From Streptomyces sp. NBC_01716 (GTDB lineage: Bacteria; Actinomycetota; Actinomycetes; Streptomycetales; Streptomycetaceae), in NCBI RefSeq assembly GCF_036248275.1, contig NZ_CP109181.1:2046001-2110000 (forward strand): a stretch of 64,000 nucleotides of DNA. The letters run 5' to 3'. The translations under genes were made by a program, and so were the position numbers. Below are positions 10,063 to 18,811 of the stretch, one piece after another; within the stretch, counting starts at the first letter, position 1, and the number at the start of each line of letters is the position of its first letter. A model generated the notes under the pieces. The model ran no database searches. It saw nothing but the letters and a program-made list of their open reading frames with translations, and was not told where the DNA came from.

Positions 10063-11491
10063 GCGTGTCCCTTCTCTCATCTTCATTCGTGGATGGTTGT
10101 GACCGGGCCTCGTCCGCCCGGCCGGCGGTGCACAACAGCAGAACCAGTGCCCCGCAGACGGCCGCACCGTGGAAGGCGCCCACGACGGCCAGCGCGGGCA
10201 GCGCCTCAAGAGCCGCCGCCGCCAGCACTGTCCCCACGGCGAACCCTGATTGCTCCGTTATCGCCGACAGTCCGAAAAGTCGGCTGCGCTGCCGATCGGG
10301 GACGGCTTGCAGGCGCGAGATGTAGACGATCTCGGTCCAGCCGTCCGCGAACCCCGCCGCCATGGCCACCACGACCAACGCCAACGCGGGCAGCCCCAGG
10401 AACGCTGTCACGAACGAGAGCGCCATCGCGCAGGTGCCGAGGGCGAACGCCCGCTCACCCCACGCTCCTTCGCCCTGTCTACGCCTCAGCACCAGGTGAG
10501 CGAGGACGGTACCCACCGCCCACGCGGCCCAGAACCGGGTCATGACCACCGCGGGCTCCGCCGGGTGGGTCGCGTGCGCGACGACGGGCAGCGCGACGTT
10601 GTGCGAGGAGGACGCCAGGGCGTCGACCCCTCTGAGGAGGAGCATGCCAAGCAGAAGAGGCGGCAACCCCGCCGCCACGCGCCACACAGGTGCGTCGCGG
10701 AACTCCCCGGGCGAGGACTCGGCCTCCCCGCGGGCATCAAGATCCGCCGGTACGTGCTTCTCCTCGTTCCTCTTCTCGTCGTCGGTGCGCGGTCGCAGTA
10801 CCAGCAGTGCCGCGGCAGATACCAGGAAACTGGCGCCGTTGACCGCGAACGCGACGGCGAAGCCGCCGAACCCGATCACGGGGGCCGCCGAGGCGAACCC
10901 GAGCACCGTGCCCAGGGACCGCGCCATCACCAATAGTCCGTTGGCCCGGGTACGGGCTTCCTGACCGACCATGACGGGTATCGCACTGCGCAGGGAGACG
11001 GTGAAGAACGTGTTCCCCGCGCCCAGGACAACGACCACCCCCGCAAGCAGCCACAGAGGTGTACGCGAGGCGTAGAACGCCATGACGGCCATGGTGGCGC
11101 CCTGGGCGACATCGGCACAGATCATCACGGCCCGTCGGCCAACCTGGGCCGACAGTGCCGCGGCGGCGAGACCAGCCACGAATCCGGCGAAGAGCCGCAG
11201 AGCCATCACAGCACCGACACCGAACGCCGTACCCGTGACCTCGTAGGAGAACAGGCTCAGCGCGATCAGATTCAGGTAATTGCCGTAAGTGGATACGGCA
11301 TACGCGGACGCAAGCGCATGAAAGCGACGTCCCACACCCCCCACTGCACCCTCATCACGGTAGTAAAGCAACACACCCGCCAGCCACACACCCGCCACAC
11401 ACCCGCCAGCGACACACCCGCCAGCCACAAACCCGCTTGACCATAACCAGTGTGGCTGGCAGACACAACCTTCTTCGAACAGACGGTTCAT
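10001..11491 (-). CDS. MFS transporter, probable exporter of the adjacent cluster's product
   Basis: About 11-12 hydrophobic segments begin near GNYLNLIALSLF and continue to residue 460, matching a drug/proton antiporter-type MFS protein. The first 50 residues are not MFS-like: they come from a minisatellite encoding repeated CVAGG/VAGV. The ATG at 11491 has its AAGGAG touching the start codon, so GTG starts at 11344 or 11335 are more likely to give the normal N-terminus. The gene lies just upstream of the megasynthase on the same strand and overlaps it by 62 bases, so co-transcription is likely. The export role is inferred from position. Confidence 0.85.
   Translation of the reverse strand: MNRLFEEGCVCQPHWLWSSGFVAGGCVAGGCVAGVWLAGVLLYYRDEGAVGGVGRRFHALASAYAVSTYGNYLNLIALSLFSYEVTGTAFGVGAVMALRLFAGFVAGLAAAALSAQVGRRAVMICADVAQGATMAVMAFYASRTPLWLLAGVVVVLGAGNTFFTVSLRSAIPVMVGQEARTRANGLLVMARSLGTVLGFASAAPVIGFGGFAVAFAVNGASFLVSAAALLVLRPRTDDEKRNEEKHVPADLDARGEAESSPGEFRDAPVWRVAAGLPPLLLGMLLLRGVDALASSSHNVALPVVAHATHPAEPAVVMTRFWAAWAVGTVLAHLVLRRRQGEGAWGERAFALGTCAMALSFVTAFLGLPALALVVVAMAAGFADGWTEIVYISRLQAVPDRQRSRLFGLSAITEQSGFAVGTVLAAAALEALPALAVVGAFHGAAVCGALVLLLCTAGRADEARSQPSTNEDERRDTHGTRTGASIQPGPRAGPHRG
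11371..11436. repeat. Degenerate tandem repeat, about 15-bp unit
   Basis: Five imperfect copies of ACACACCCGCCAGCC follow one another with lengths 15, 11, 15, 15 and 12. They lie at the 5' end of the MFS reading frame and probably form its leader rather than real coding sequence. Confidence 0.75.
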
Positions 11492-12351
11492 CTCCTTGAC
11501 TCCACGAAGCGCGACTGCACAACCGTGCTCATGCCGTGATCGCGACCTCCAGGTCGTGGAGTTGGCGGATCAGGGGCGTCGGCAGCACAAGGACGAACCG
11601 CACGGCAAGACGGACCATCACACCGCCCGTCCGCTTCCCAGGAACTCTTGTCAGAGGTCAGGAACCCTTGAACGCCGGTTCCTGGAGGGCGCCCGGCCGA
11701 CGACCGCTGGCAACCGGATCGACGACCTCGGGCTGGAAGGCGGGACCGCCGAGCCGAGAGAGCTGCTGGGCCTCCTCTCCGAACCGGCCGGACGCGACCC
11801 GGAGTACTGGGGCGAACACATCCCCCAGCGCTCCCTATGCGAACACACCCGCGCGCACCCGGGCCACGGCCCCTCCGCGCGCCGGCCCGCCCCCGGCCAC
11901 AGCCCCACCCGCCGTACGCATCCCCCACTGACCGCCGACGGCATCGCCACCGGCTACCGGTCGCCCCATCCGGAGCAGGTAGGCCCCTCACAACAAGCGC
12001 GATGAGAGAGGGCAATTGTCATTCACGTGGCGCTGGTGGAGACGGGCGGGCGTCGTCCGACCCCGCTTCCCTGCCATAAGACCGAACCGTGCGCGGGCAC
12101 ACTCAGTCCGGCCACGGAGTGGCTGAACTGCGTTGCGTGCCGCCGATTGAAGATCAGGCTGTCCTGCAGAGTGGTCCCTTCAAGTCCTCGGCTGAGAACA
12201 GGTCGTCGGATCCGCTCGCCCGGATTGGCAGTACAGGCACGGTGACGGTCACTCGCGACAACCGTCAGGCCTCCACATCCGGCGGCAGCTCTAGCTGATG
12301 AGTGAGCCGCTGGGAGAAGAAGGGGCGATACGACCTTGAACCGGTGTGTGG
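11492..12351. other. 860-bp stretch with no supportable gene
   Basis: Open frames exist on both strands because GC is high, but none shows a recognisable domain, a convincing ribosome binding site or consistent codon bias. A plus-strand frame around 11690-11860 looks somewhat protein-like but is interrupted, so it may be gene debris. The promoter of the MFS-megasynthase operon should lie near 11500-11600. Confidence 0.5.
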
Positions 12352-12540
12352 CCTAGGGCGTGTTTGAGAAGTAGCGTCGTCCGCCCATCGGGCGGGGCCC
12401 ACGGCGTCTGGTGCGTGCGATCGCAAGGCGGAGGATCAGCCCCGTAGATGGACCGGACGTACTTGGATGACTCCGACAACGCAGCGAGCGCGCGTGCCAG
12501 ACGCCGTGGGCCAGACGGGACTTCTCAAACACGCCCTAGG
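12352..12540. mobile_element. MITE with 21-bp perfect terminal inverted repeats
   Basis: The left end 12352-12372 (core GGGCGTGTTTGAGAAGT) is exactly complementary to 12520-12540. A second inverted pair, GGCCCACGGCGTCTGG and CCAGACGCCGTGGGCC, lies just inside. The 189-bp element encodes no transposase, so it is non-autonomous. It shares internal motifs (GATCGCAAGGCGGAGGA, and GACAACGC followed by a CG-rich stretch) with the element at 57562-57723, although the ends of the two differ. Confidence 0.88.
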
Positions 12541-12579
12541 AACCGGGGGTCGTGGTGGGCCCTTTGGTGTTCTCGGGTC

Positions 12580-12900
12580 AGCCCTACTCGGCGAGATGGT
12601 CGAGCCGGTCGGCGAGCTGCCGGGGGCGGCAGACAGGACCGCCGGGGGAACCTTGCTCGCCGAGCCGTGGCGGCCGACGTAGCCGACGAAGGTCTCCGGG
12701 GCCTTGAGGAAGTCGCCGGAGGATGCCGCCGTCGAATACCCACTGGAGCTGGTGGAGCCAGTGCGTGGCCCCGCGAGTCTCATCGAGCGGCGAGGTGAGG
12801 CAGGTAGAGGCAGTAGGCGGCGGGCGCGGCTTCGGGCGCCGACGGCGAACTGCCACCAGAGCTGGTCACCTGGCGAGTCGAAGAGGGAGGGCCATCGGGC
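12580..12900 (-). pseudogene. Decayed gene fragment, family not recognised
   Basis: Protein-like segments occur in different minus-strand frames, among them DQLWWQFAVGA, THWLHQLQWVFD and DFLKAPETFVGYVGRHGS. They look like one gene broken by several frameshifts. No start, stop or domain can be assigned. It lies between the MITE and the first methyltransferase-end remnant. Confidence 0.45.
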
Positions 12901-13018
12901 CTCCTCTGGACTATCCGCGTTGCTGCGCAGATCATCGGCGGCACCGGGACCTTCACCTGCCCCAGCGCGGCGTCCGCCGCAGCGGCAACGACACCCACAC
13001 CGCACATGGGCACATCGA

Positions 13019-13085
13019 TAAAACCGCAGGTCAATTCCCCTTTGGGACTGGTCAAGGATCGCCACGCACTCCAGGTGATGCGACC
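13019..13085 (-). pseudogene. Remnant of the 3' end of a 23S rRNA uracil methyltransferase gene
   Basis: The first 15 bases, TAAAACCGCAGGTCA, are identical to 36469-36483, which spans the stop codon and downstream flank of the intact methyltransferase gene. On the minus strand the following bases read HHLECVAIL, compared with HHVECVVIL at the C-terminus of the intact protein. One single-base indel separates the two. It is the leftmost of three such ends and a candidate island boundary. Confidence 0.7.
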
Positions 13086-13393
13086 TCGGGTAAGCCTTGG
13101 CTCGCTGCCGATCGCCACCGCCCTGACTGGTCCGCCTTCCCCGGAAGGCCGAAGCCCGCGCGGTGACAGGAGGGCTCCGACCGGGCAGGGACTGGGAGAT
13201 GGTCACCCGTATACCGGGGCCTGATGGTGGGGTGAACACGTCCCGCAGTACTCTCACCGGCGCCCCCAGCACGTCGAACATCCTGCGGCGATCCCTGGCC
13301 CTCAGCCCACCGACCGGCTGCCCCCCGGGCCCACTCCACCCGCGCTCGTTGATGTCACGACTGTTGACGTACCCGGGCCGTAGCCGGTAACTG

Positions 13394-13422
13394 TTTACAC
13401 GTTGCCTTCAAACCGGTTTAAG
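13394..13422 (+). promoter_or_regulatory. Promoter and LacI-type operator of the PL8 lyase gene
   Basis: A -35 TTTACA (13394-13399) and a -10 TTTAAG (13417-13422) are 17 bases apart. The palindrome AAACCGGTTT (13410-13419) overlaps the -10. The 14-bp context TCAAACCGGTTTAA is identical at 20223-20236, beside the LacI gene, so the lyase probably belongs to the same regulon. Confidence 0.8.
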
Positions 13423-13550
13423 GATCGGTGCGCACCAGCTCGAAGCCGTCACCGAAACAGCACCCGGAAGACCTCGCCAACCGACGCCCACACCGGCACC
13501 CGCACCGCATGGCAACGTTGTCAGGACCTGGGCGCGTCTAAGGAGTCCGC

Positions 13551-15740
13551 ATGACCGAAAACGGAGTCGCACCCCTGCCCGATCGACGTCGAGTCATCCT
13601 CGGGGGCCTCGGCCTCGCCGCCGGTGTCGCCGGACTGACGCTGTCAGTGCCGACTCTCGCCCGGGCCGCCGAGGCCAGTGGGAGTCAAGCCCTGACGGAT
13701 GACATCCAGCTCATCGTTGAACGCCTGCGGCAGCGGTTTCTGGCGCAGGGTGACCAGGTGAGGATCGCCAACGGCATCTTCCTCGCCCGTACGTCCGAGG
13801 CCCTGGCCCATGCCGAGTCCCTGCGTGCCGACGGCTCGTGGCCCAATGTGGACTACGCCGACACCACCAGTTCCGCCAACGGCCGGGTCTGGTCGCCGTA
13901 TCACGCGCTGTACCGCATGATCGCGATGGCCCACGCCTACCGCGATCCGGACGCCGCGGGCTACGGCAAGCCGGAGCTGATCGAGGCCCTGAACCGCGCA
14001 CTGCTCCACTGGGACAGCGTCAAACCCACCAGTACGAACTGGTGGGAAGTCGAGATCGGCAAGTCCATGGCCATGGGCCGGGTGTCGATCTTCGTGGGCG
14101 ACGAACTCAGCGCCGAGGCACGGGAGGTGACCTACGCGCACAACACCGGCCGGCTGGACCCGGCCGGGGCGAACGGCTCCTGGAGGACCGAGAACTACCT
14201 GTACGAGGCCGTCGCGAAGCGCGCGACCGCCGACATCGAGCAGGGTTACGCCACCATGTCGCAGACGATCGCCGTCGAGCGCAGCGGCAAGGTCGCCGAG
14301 GCCGTGCAGGTCGACTCGTCCTTCTGGGCGCACGGGGCGCAGCTCTACAGCGAGGGCTACGGCATGGCCCTGTTCACCATCGTCGCGGCCTGGGCCGATG
14401 TGGCGCGCGGCACCAGCTTCGCCTTCTCCCCGGACGACATCGACGCCGTCGCCTTCTACATCCTCGACGGGACCCGCTGGCTGATCCGCGGGGAGATCGG
14501 GATGATGTACCTCGGGTACCGTCCCCCCAACACCATCGACGGCATTACGAGTTACGCCGCCGACTTCCTGGAGCCGCTCGACCGGATGGTGCGCGCCGAC
14601 GAGGGCAACTCGGCGGCGTACAAGGAACTGGCCGACAACATCCGCGGGAAGACCCGCGGGAACGGCATCACCGGGCACAAGTACTTCTGGCGCTCGGAGT
14701 TCTCCTCACACCTGCGCGACCGGTACGGAATCCTCACCAGGCTCAACTCCCCGCGCATGGTGGGCGTTGAGTACCGCTCCACCTTGCGGCCCGAAGTCGG
14801 CAACGAGATCGACTGGAACGCGCAGGGAGTCACCTCGATCCAGGTCACGAACCGGGAGTACGACGACCTCGTCCCCGCCTTCGACTGGTTCCATTACCCG
14901 GGTGTCACCGCGCCGTACGTCAAGGTGACGTCGCAGTCCGGAAAACGCAACGCCGGCAGCTTCACCGGCGGCGTCTCCGACGGGCGCTACGGCGCCGATG
15001 TCTACACCCTCGACCGGGCCTCGACCACCGGACGCAAGAGCTACTTCTACTTCGACGACGAGATGGTCGCGCTCGGCGCTGGCATCAGCTCCACCTCGGC
15101 GCACGCGATCCACACGACCGTCAACCAGGGCGCGGCCCGGTCCAATGCCTCCGTGGGCGGCAGGGCCGTGCGCCCGGGGACCGATTCCGCGGCCACCGGG
15201 GCCTCGTGGGCGTACAACGACGAGATCGGCTATGTCTTCCCCAACGGCGGGCCGCTGAAGGTCTCGAACAAGGAACAGACCGGGAGCTGGATCGACCGTG
15301 ACCCGGTGAAGCGCAATGCCTTCACCCTCTTCTTCGACCACGGCATCACCCCGGACGACGCCGAGTACGCCTACGTTGTCCTGCCCGGCGCGACACCCGC
15401 GAAGGTCCGCTCCTACGCGGCCGGGCCCGCCGTCAGGATCCTGCGCAACGACGAGCAGGTCCAGGCGGTCCGCCACCCGCGGCTGCGGCTGACGATGGCG
15501 GTCTTCCATGCCGCGGGCTCCCTCGACCTGGGACCGGGTCGCGCGCTGCGTGTCGATCGGCCGGCCATCGTCATGCTCAGGGAGGACGGCCGCTCCGCCG
15601 TGGTGAGCGTCGCCAACCCCGACCAGCCCGGTCTGACGGTCTCCGTCGTCCTCGCGGCACCCGGCCGGACCCGCCGCGCCGGCTTCGCGCTGGGCACCGG
15701 CCCGGACCTCGGCAAGACGGTGACGCAGCCTCTCAGGTGA
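13551..15740 (+). CDS. Secreted polysaccharide lyase family 8 (hyaluronate/chondroitin/xanthan lyase type)
   Basis: The 729-residue protein begins with a Tat-type signal (DRRRVILGG, hydrophobic core, Ala-rich cleavage region near residue 40), so it should be exported folded. The PL8 catalytic set is visible: Asn208 in GANGSW, His261 in SFWAHG and Tyr270 in YSEGYG, with the family's nine-residue His-Tyr spacing. An NWWEVEIG motif near residue 163 is also typical. PL8 enzymes cut uronic-acid polysaccharides by beta-elimination. The exact polymer cannot be read from sequence; the neighbouring GH130 gene favours a glucuronic acid/mannose polymer such as xanthan over hyaluronan. An AAGGAG ribosome site lies about six bases before the ATG. 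Confidence 0.9.
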   Translation: MTENGVAPLPDRRRVILGGLGLAAGVAGLTLSVPTLARAAEASGSQALTDDIQLIVERLRQRFLAQGDQVRIANGIFLARTSEALAHAESLRADGSWPNVDYADTTSSANGRVWSPYHALYRMIAMAHAYRDPDAAGYGKPELIEALNRALLHWDSVKPTSTNWWEVEIGKSMAMGRVSIFVGDELSAEAREVTYAHNTGRLDPAGANGSWRTENYLYEAVAKRATADIEQGYATMSQTIAVERSGKVAEAVQVDSSFWAHGAQLYSEGYGMALFTIVAAWADVARGTSFAFSPDDIDAVAFYILDGTRWLIRGEIGMMYLGYRPPNTIDGITSYAADFLEPLDRMVRADEGNSAAYKELADNIRGKTRGNGITGHKYFWRSEFSSHLRDRYGILTRLNSPRMVGVEYRSTLRPEVGNEIDWNAQGVTSIQVTNREYDDLVPAFDWFHYPGVTAPYVKVTSQSGKRNAGSFTGGVSDGRYGADVYTLDRASTTGRKSYFYFDDEMVALGAGISSTSAHAIHTTVNQGAARSNASVGGRAVRPGTDSAATGASWAYNDEIGYVFPNGGPLKVSNKEQTGSWIDRDPVKRNAFTLFFDHGITPDDAEYAYVVLPGATPAKVRSYAAGPAVRILRNDEQVQAVRHPRLRLTMAVFHAAGSLDLGPGRALRVDRPAIVMLREDGRSAVVSVANPDQPGLTVSVVLAAPGRTRRAGFALGTGPDLGKTVTQPLR

Positions 15741-15757
15741 CGCGCTCCCCGGACATG

Positions 15758-15804
15758 AACCGGCGTGCGGCCGACGGCGAAAAGCCGTCGGCCGCACGCC
15801 GGTT
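15758..15804. terminator. Perfect 21-bp hairpin between convergent genes
   Basis: The stem 15758-15778 pairs exactly with 15784-15804 around a GAAAA loop. It sits between the stop codons of the lyase and the GH130 gene and probably ends transcription from both sides. Confidence 0.9.
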
Positions 15805-15842
15805 CAGTCGGAAGCGCCGGTCCGCGACGTCAGCGCGCGACG

Positions 15843-16922
15843 TCAGTCCGCGGTCCGCTCCAGAGCGGCCACGCCGATCGCGCTGTCCGCCATCCCGTAG
15901 AACACATACACGGTCCCCGCGATTCGTTCGACGGCCGTCGGGAAGACAACGTTGCCGAGCGTTCCTGTGGTCTCCTCACGGGTCTCCGGAGACAGCCACG
16001 GCTCCTGTGAACGCGCCAGCACCCGCGCCGGGTCTGCCGGGTCCAGCAGCATGCCCCCGGCCCGGTAGACGGCGCCATGGCTGAGCTCGAAGCCCTTCGC
16101 GACCGGGCCGGTCACCCCGTGGTGGATGAGCAGCCAGCCCTCCGGCACCCGCAGCGGCGGCGGGCCCGCGCCGATCTTCGCGACCTCGAACGGCATCTCC
16201 GGGCCGGCGACCGGAGCGGAGTGCCGAAGCGAGGTCAGAGCGGAGAGATCACAGCGGGCCGCCTCGGCGTCCACGTACGCGATCCAGATCGACGGGCGGC
16301 CGTCGTCGACCCCGGCCGGGATCGGGGCGCCCTCGCCGGCGCGCAGCCAGTCCAGATCCCACATCGGCCGGTGCAGCATCGCGAAGCTCGGGCGGCCGTC
16401 GGGGCCGGGAACGGTCTCGGGGAAGAAGACGAGGTCCTTGTTGGGGAAGAAGTTCAAGTCCGTTGCCAGGTGCGGCTGATACGTGAAGTGCAGCGGGCCC
16501 AGACGGCGCCAGTTGATCGTGTCCGTGGAGACGGCCAACGCGGGCCGCGGGCCGAGCGGACCGTAGGCGACGTAGGTCATGACATGCACGCCGAGGTCGG
16601 AGACGAAGGTGATACGGGGGTCTTCCACGCCGGCGTTCTGCGCGCCCCGCTCGAAGCCCTCGTCCGGGGACAGCACCACGCCTTGGCGCTCGACGCCGAC
16701 CGGTACACCGTCTTCGATCACGACGCGGGCGCGGCCGATGCGCGAGACGTTGCCGGCCGCGACCATGCGGGGGTAGAGGTACAGCTCGCCGTCGGGTCCC
16801 CAAGCGGTGGCCGGATTGAGGACGCCCTCCGCCTCCAGGGGGTCGGTGGGGTCGGCGTCCATGAGCACGCCCACCCGGTTCAGGGCATACGGGAGCGCGG
16901 TTTCGGTGTTGCGCTGGGTCAT
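15843..16922 (-). CDS. GH130 family beta-mannoside phosphorylase or hydrolase
   Basis: The 359-residue protein is of normal GH130 length and has the family signature GVEDPRI near residue 100, followed by blade-like repeats of a five-bladed propeller (NFFPNKDLVFFPE, GWLLIHHGV, FPTAVERI). It has no signal peptide, so it acts in the cytoplasm on imported oligosaccharides. GH130 enzymes act on beta-mannosides, many by phosphorolysis. The start MTQRNTE is chosen because the longer frame would run into the permease gene. Only two bases separate it from that gene, so it is the last gene of the transporter operon. Confidence 0.85.
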   Translation of the reverse strand: MTQRNTETALPYALNRVGVLMDADPTDPLEAEGVLNPATAWGPDGELYLYPRMVAAGNVSRIGRARVVIEDGVPVGVERQGVVLSPDEGFERGAQNAGVEDPRITFVSDLGVHVMTYVAYGPLGPRPALAVSTDTINWRRLGPLHFTYQPHLATDLNFFPNKDLVFFPETVPGPDGRPSFAMLHRPMWDLDWLRAGEGAPIPAGVDDGRPSIWIAYVDAEAARCDLSALTSLRHSAPVAGPEMPFEVAKIGAGPPPLRVPEGWLLIHHGVTGPVAKGFELSHGAVYRAGGMLLDPADPARVLARSQEPWLSPETREETTGTLGNVVFPTAVERIAGTVYVFYGMADSAIGVAALERTAD

Positions 16923-16924
16923 AC

Positions 16925-17758
16925 CTAGCCTTTGATCGCGGATCCGAGGTTGGCAGAGGTGAAGTGGCGCTGGAAGAGCAGGAAAAGGACGACGGCCGGC
17001 ACCGCCAGTACGCAGGCACCGGCGAGCACGGCGCCCATGGGGTTGTCCTGGAAGGTGGAGTTGGCCTGGGAGAAGTTCGCCAGGCTGACCGCGAGGGGCT
17101 GCATCTCCTGGTCCTTGGTCACCAGGAACGGCCACAGGAACTCGTTCCACGGGCCGATGAAGGTCACCAGCATGGCGGTGAGGATCGCGGGGCGCACCAG
17201 CGGCACCGCCACCGAGCGCAGGATGCGCGTTTCGCTCGCTCCGTCCGTGCGCGCCGCGTCGAAGATCTCGCGTGGGATCTGGAGGAAGTACTGGCGGAAG
17301 ATGAGCACGGCGACGGAGTTGACGGCGAACGGCAGGATCATCCCGGCGTAGCTGTCGGCGAGGCCGAAGTAGCGCACCACCATCACGTACAGCGGGATCA
17401 TCAGCAGCTGGAACGGGATCGCCTGGACGAGCAGGACGAGCGCGAACACCAGGCCGCGGCCCCGGAAACGCAGGATCGCCAGGGCGTAGCCGGCCAGCAG
17501 GCCGAAGACCAGCGTGCAGGCCACCACCCCGACGGTCATGATCAGGGAGTTGGTCAGGGCGGTGAGCAGGCTGAACGAGTCGTCGATGCCGGTGAGGTTG
17601 TCCAGGGTGAGGTTGCCGGGCTTGGGCAGCAGGCCGCCGAGGCCGGTGTCGCGCTTCTTCTGCAACGCCCCGATGAGCATGTAGTAGAACGGCAGCAGCG
17701 CGGCGAGGGCGCCGAGGCCGAGTGCGGCGTAGCGCAGGACGCGCGAGATGCGGGCCAT
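16925..17758 (-). CDS. ABC sugar transporter permease, MalG/CUT1 type
   Basis: The 277-residue protein has six predicted membrane segments and the EAA loop (FDAARTDGASETRILRSVAVP) expected of a CUT1 inner-membrane permease. It should pair with the MalF-like permease encoded immediately upstream with a one-base gap. No ATPase is encoded in the locus, as is usual in Streptomyces, where a shared MsiK-type ATPase serves many CUT1 systems. Confidence 0.92.
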   Translation of the reverse strand: MARISRVLRYAALGLGALAALLPFYYMLIGALQKKRDTGLGGLLPKPGNLTLDNLTGIDDSFSLLTALTNSLIMTVGVVACTLVFGLLAGYALAILRFRGRGLVFALVLLVQAIPFQLLMIPLYVMVVRYFGLADSYAGMILPFAVNSVAVLIFRQYFLQIPREIFDAARTDGASETRILRSVAVPLVRPAILTAMLVTFIGPWNEFLWPFLVTKDQEMQPLAVSLANFSQANSTFQDNPMGAVLAGACVLAVPAVVLFLLFQRHFTSANLGSAIKG

Positions 17759-17759
17759 G

Positions 17760-18800
17760 TCAGTCCCTCTCCGTGACGCGCCGGGCCACGGTCGCGATGA
17801 TGAGCACGCCGGTGACGAGGATCAGCCCGATGGCGGCCGCGGCATCCGGCTCGCCCTGCTCGATGCCCCGCTGGTAGACCAGCAGCGCGGGGGTGAGCGA
17901 GGCGCCGCTCGGGCCGCCGCCGGTGAGCAGGAACGGCTCGGTGAAGATCTGTCCCGCGGTGATGATCGACAGCAGGATGACGAGCGAGGTGACGGGGCGG
18001 ACGGCCGGCAGGGTGACGGCCCGGAACGCCTGCCGGCGCCCGGCGCCGTCGGTCAGTGCCGCCTCGTGCAGTTCCTTCGGCACGTTCTGCAGCGCGGCGA
18101 GGTAGAGCAGGATGTAGAAACCGAGCTGCTTCCAGGTGACGTAGACGGCGATGAGCGGCATCACCAGCTGTTTGTTCGCCAGCCAGGACGGGTCCGGGGC
18201 CCAGGAGCCGAGCGCGTTGTTGACGGCGCCGGAGCCGTTGAACAGAAACAGCCAGACGGCGAGGGTGGCGACCGAGGCGGTCACGTACGGCACGTAGTAC
18301 GCCACCCTGAAGAAGCCCCGCCAGTGGGTCGCGGCATTCAGCGCCGACGCCAGCGCGAGCGCCAGCACCACGGTCAGCGGGATGTTGATCGCCATGAACA
18401 GCCCAAGGTTGACGAACGCGCGCCGGGTGTTCTTTTCGCCGAGGACCTCGGTGAAGTTGTCGAAGCCGACGAACGGGTGCGGCACGGAGACGCCGGGCGC
18501 GGTGAAGAAGTAGTCGTGGAAGGCCATCCATACGCCGACCCCGAACGGGACGATGAACACGACCAGGACGTACGCGGTGTACGGCGCGGTCAGCAGGAGC
18601 CCGAGCGGGCTGCCGCCCAGCCGGCGCTCAAGCCGCGGGACGGCGGGCCGCCGGCCCGGGACACGGGGCTCGTGTGTGGCGGTCGGCGGTGTGTGCCGGG
18701 TCGATGGACGGCGGCGACGCGGGGCGCGGGGCGGATCACCCGCGGCCCGGGTGTCGTCGCGGCCGGCGCGGCGGACGCCGCTGGCGCGGAGTGATTTCAT
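17760..18800 (-). CDS. ABC sugar transporter permease, MalF/CUT1 type
   Basis: The protein has six membrane segments after a long Arg/Pro-rich cytoplasmic N-terminus of about 70 residues, and the EAA loop HEAALTDGAGRRQAFRAVTLP. The start MKSLRASG at 18800 is 11 bases after the binding-protein stop codon; the open frame continues further only by overlapping that gene. With the MalG-like partner it forms the membrane channel of the importer. Confidence 0.9.
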   Translation of the reverse strand: MKSLRASGVRRAGRDDTRAAGDPPRAPRRRRPSTRHTPPTATHEPRVPGRRPAVPRLERRLGGSPLGLLLTAPYTAYVLVVFIVPFGVGVWMAFHDYFFTAPGVSVPHPFVGFDNFTEVLGEKNTRRAFVNLGLFMAINIPLTVVLALALASALNAATHWRGFFRVAYYVPYVTASVATLAVWLFLFNGSGAVNNALGSWAPDPSWLANKQLVMPLIAVYVTWKQLGFYILLYLAALQNVPKELHEAALTDGAGRRQAFRAVTLPAVRPVTSLVILLSIITAGQIFTEPFLLTGGGPSGASLTPALLVYQRGIEQGEPDAAAAIGLILVTGVLIIATVARRVTERD

Positions 18801-18811
18801 GGTGCGCCTCG

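Noticed and set aside
15843..17150. A longer GH130 start at 17150
   Set aside because: The extra N-terminus overlaps the permease gene and is antisense-like in composition; family homology begins after the ATG at 16922.
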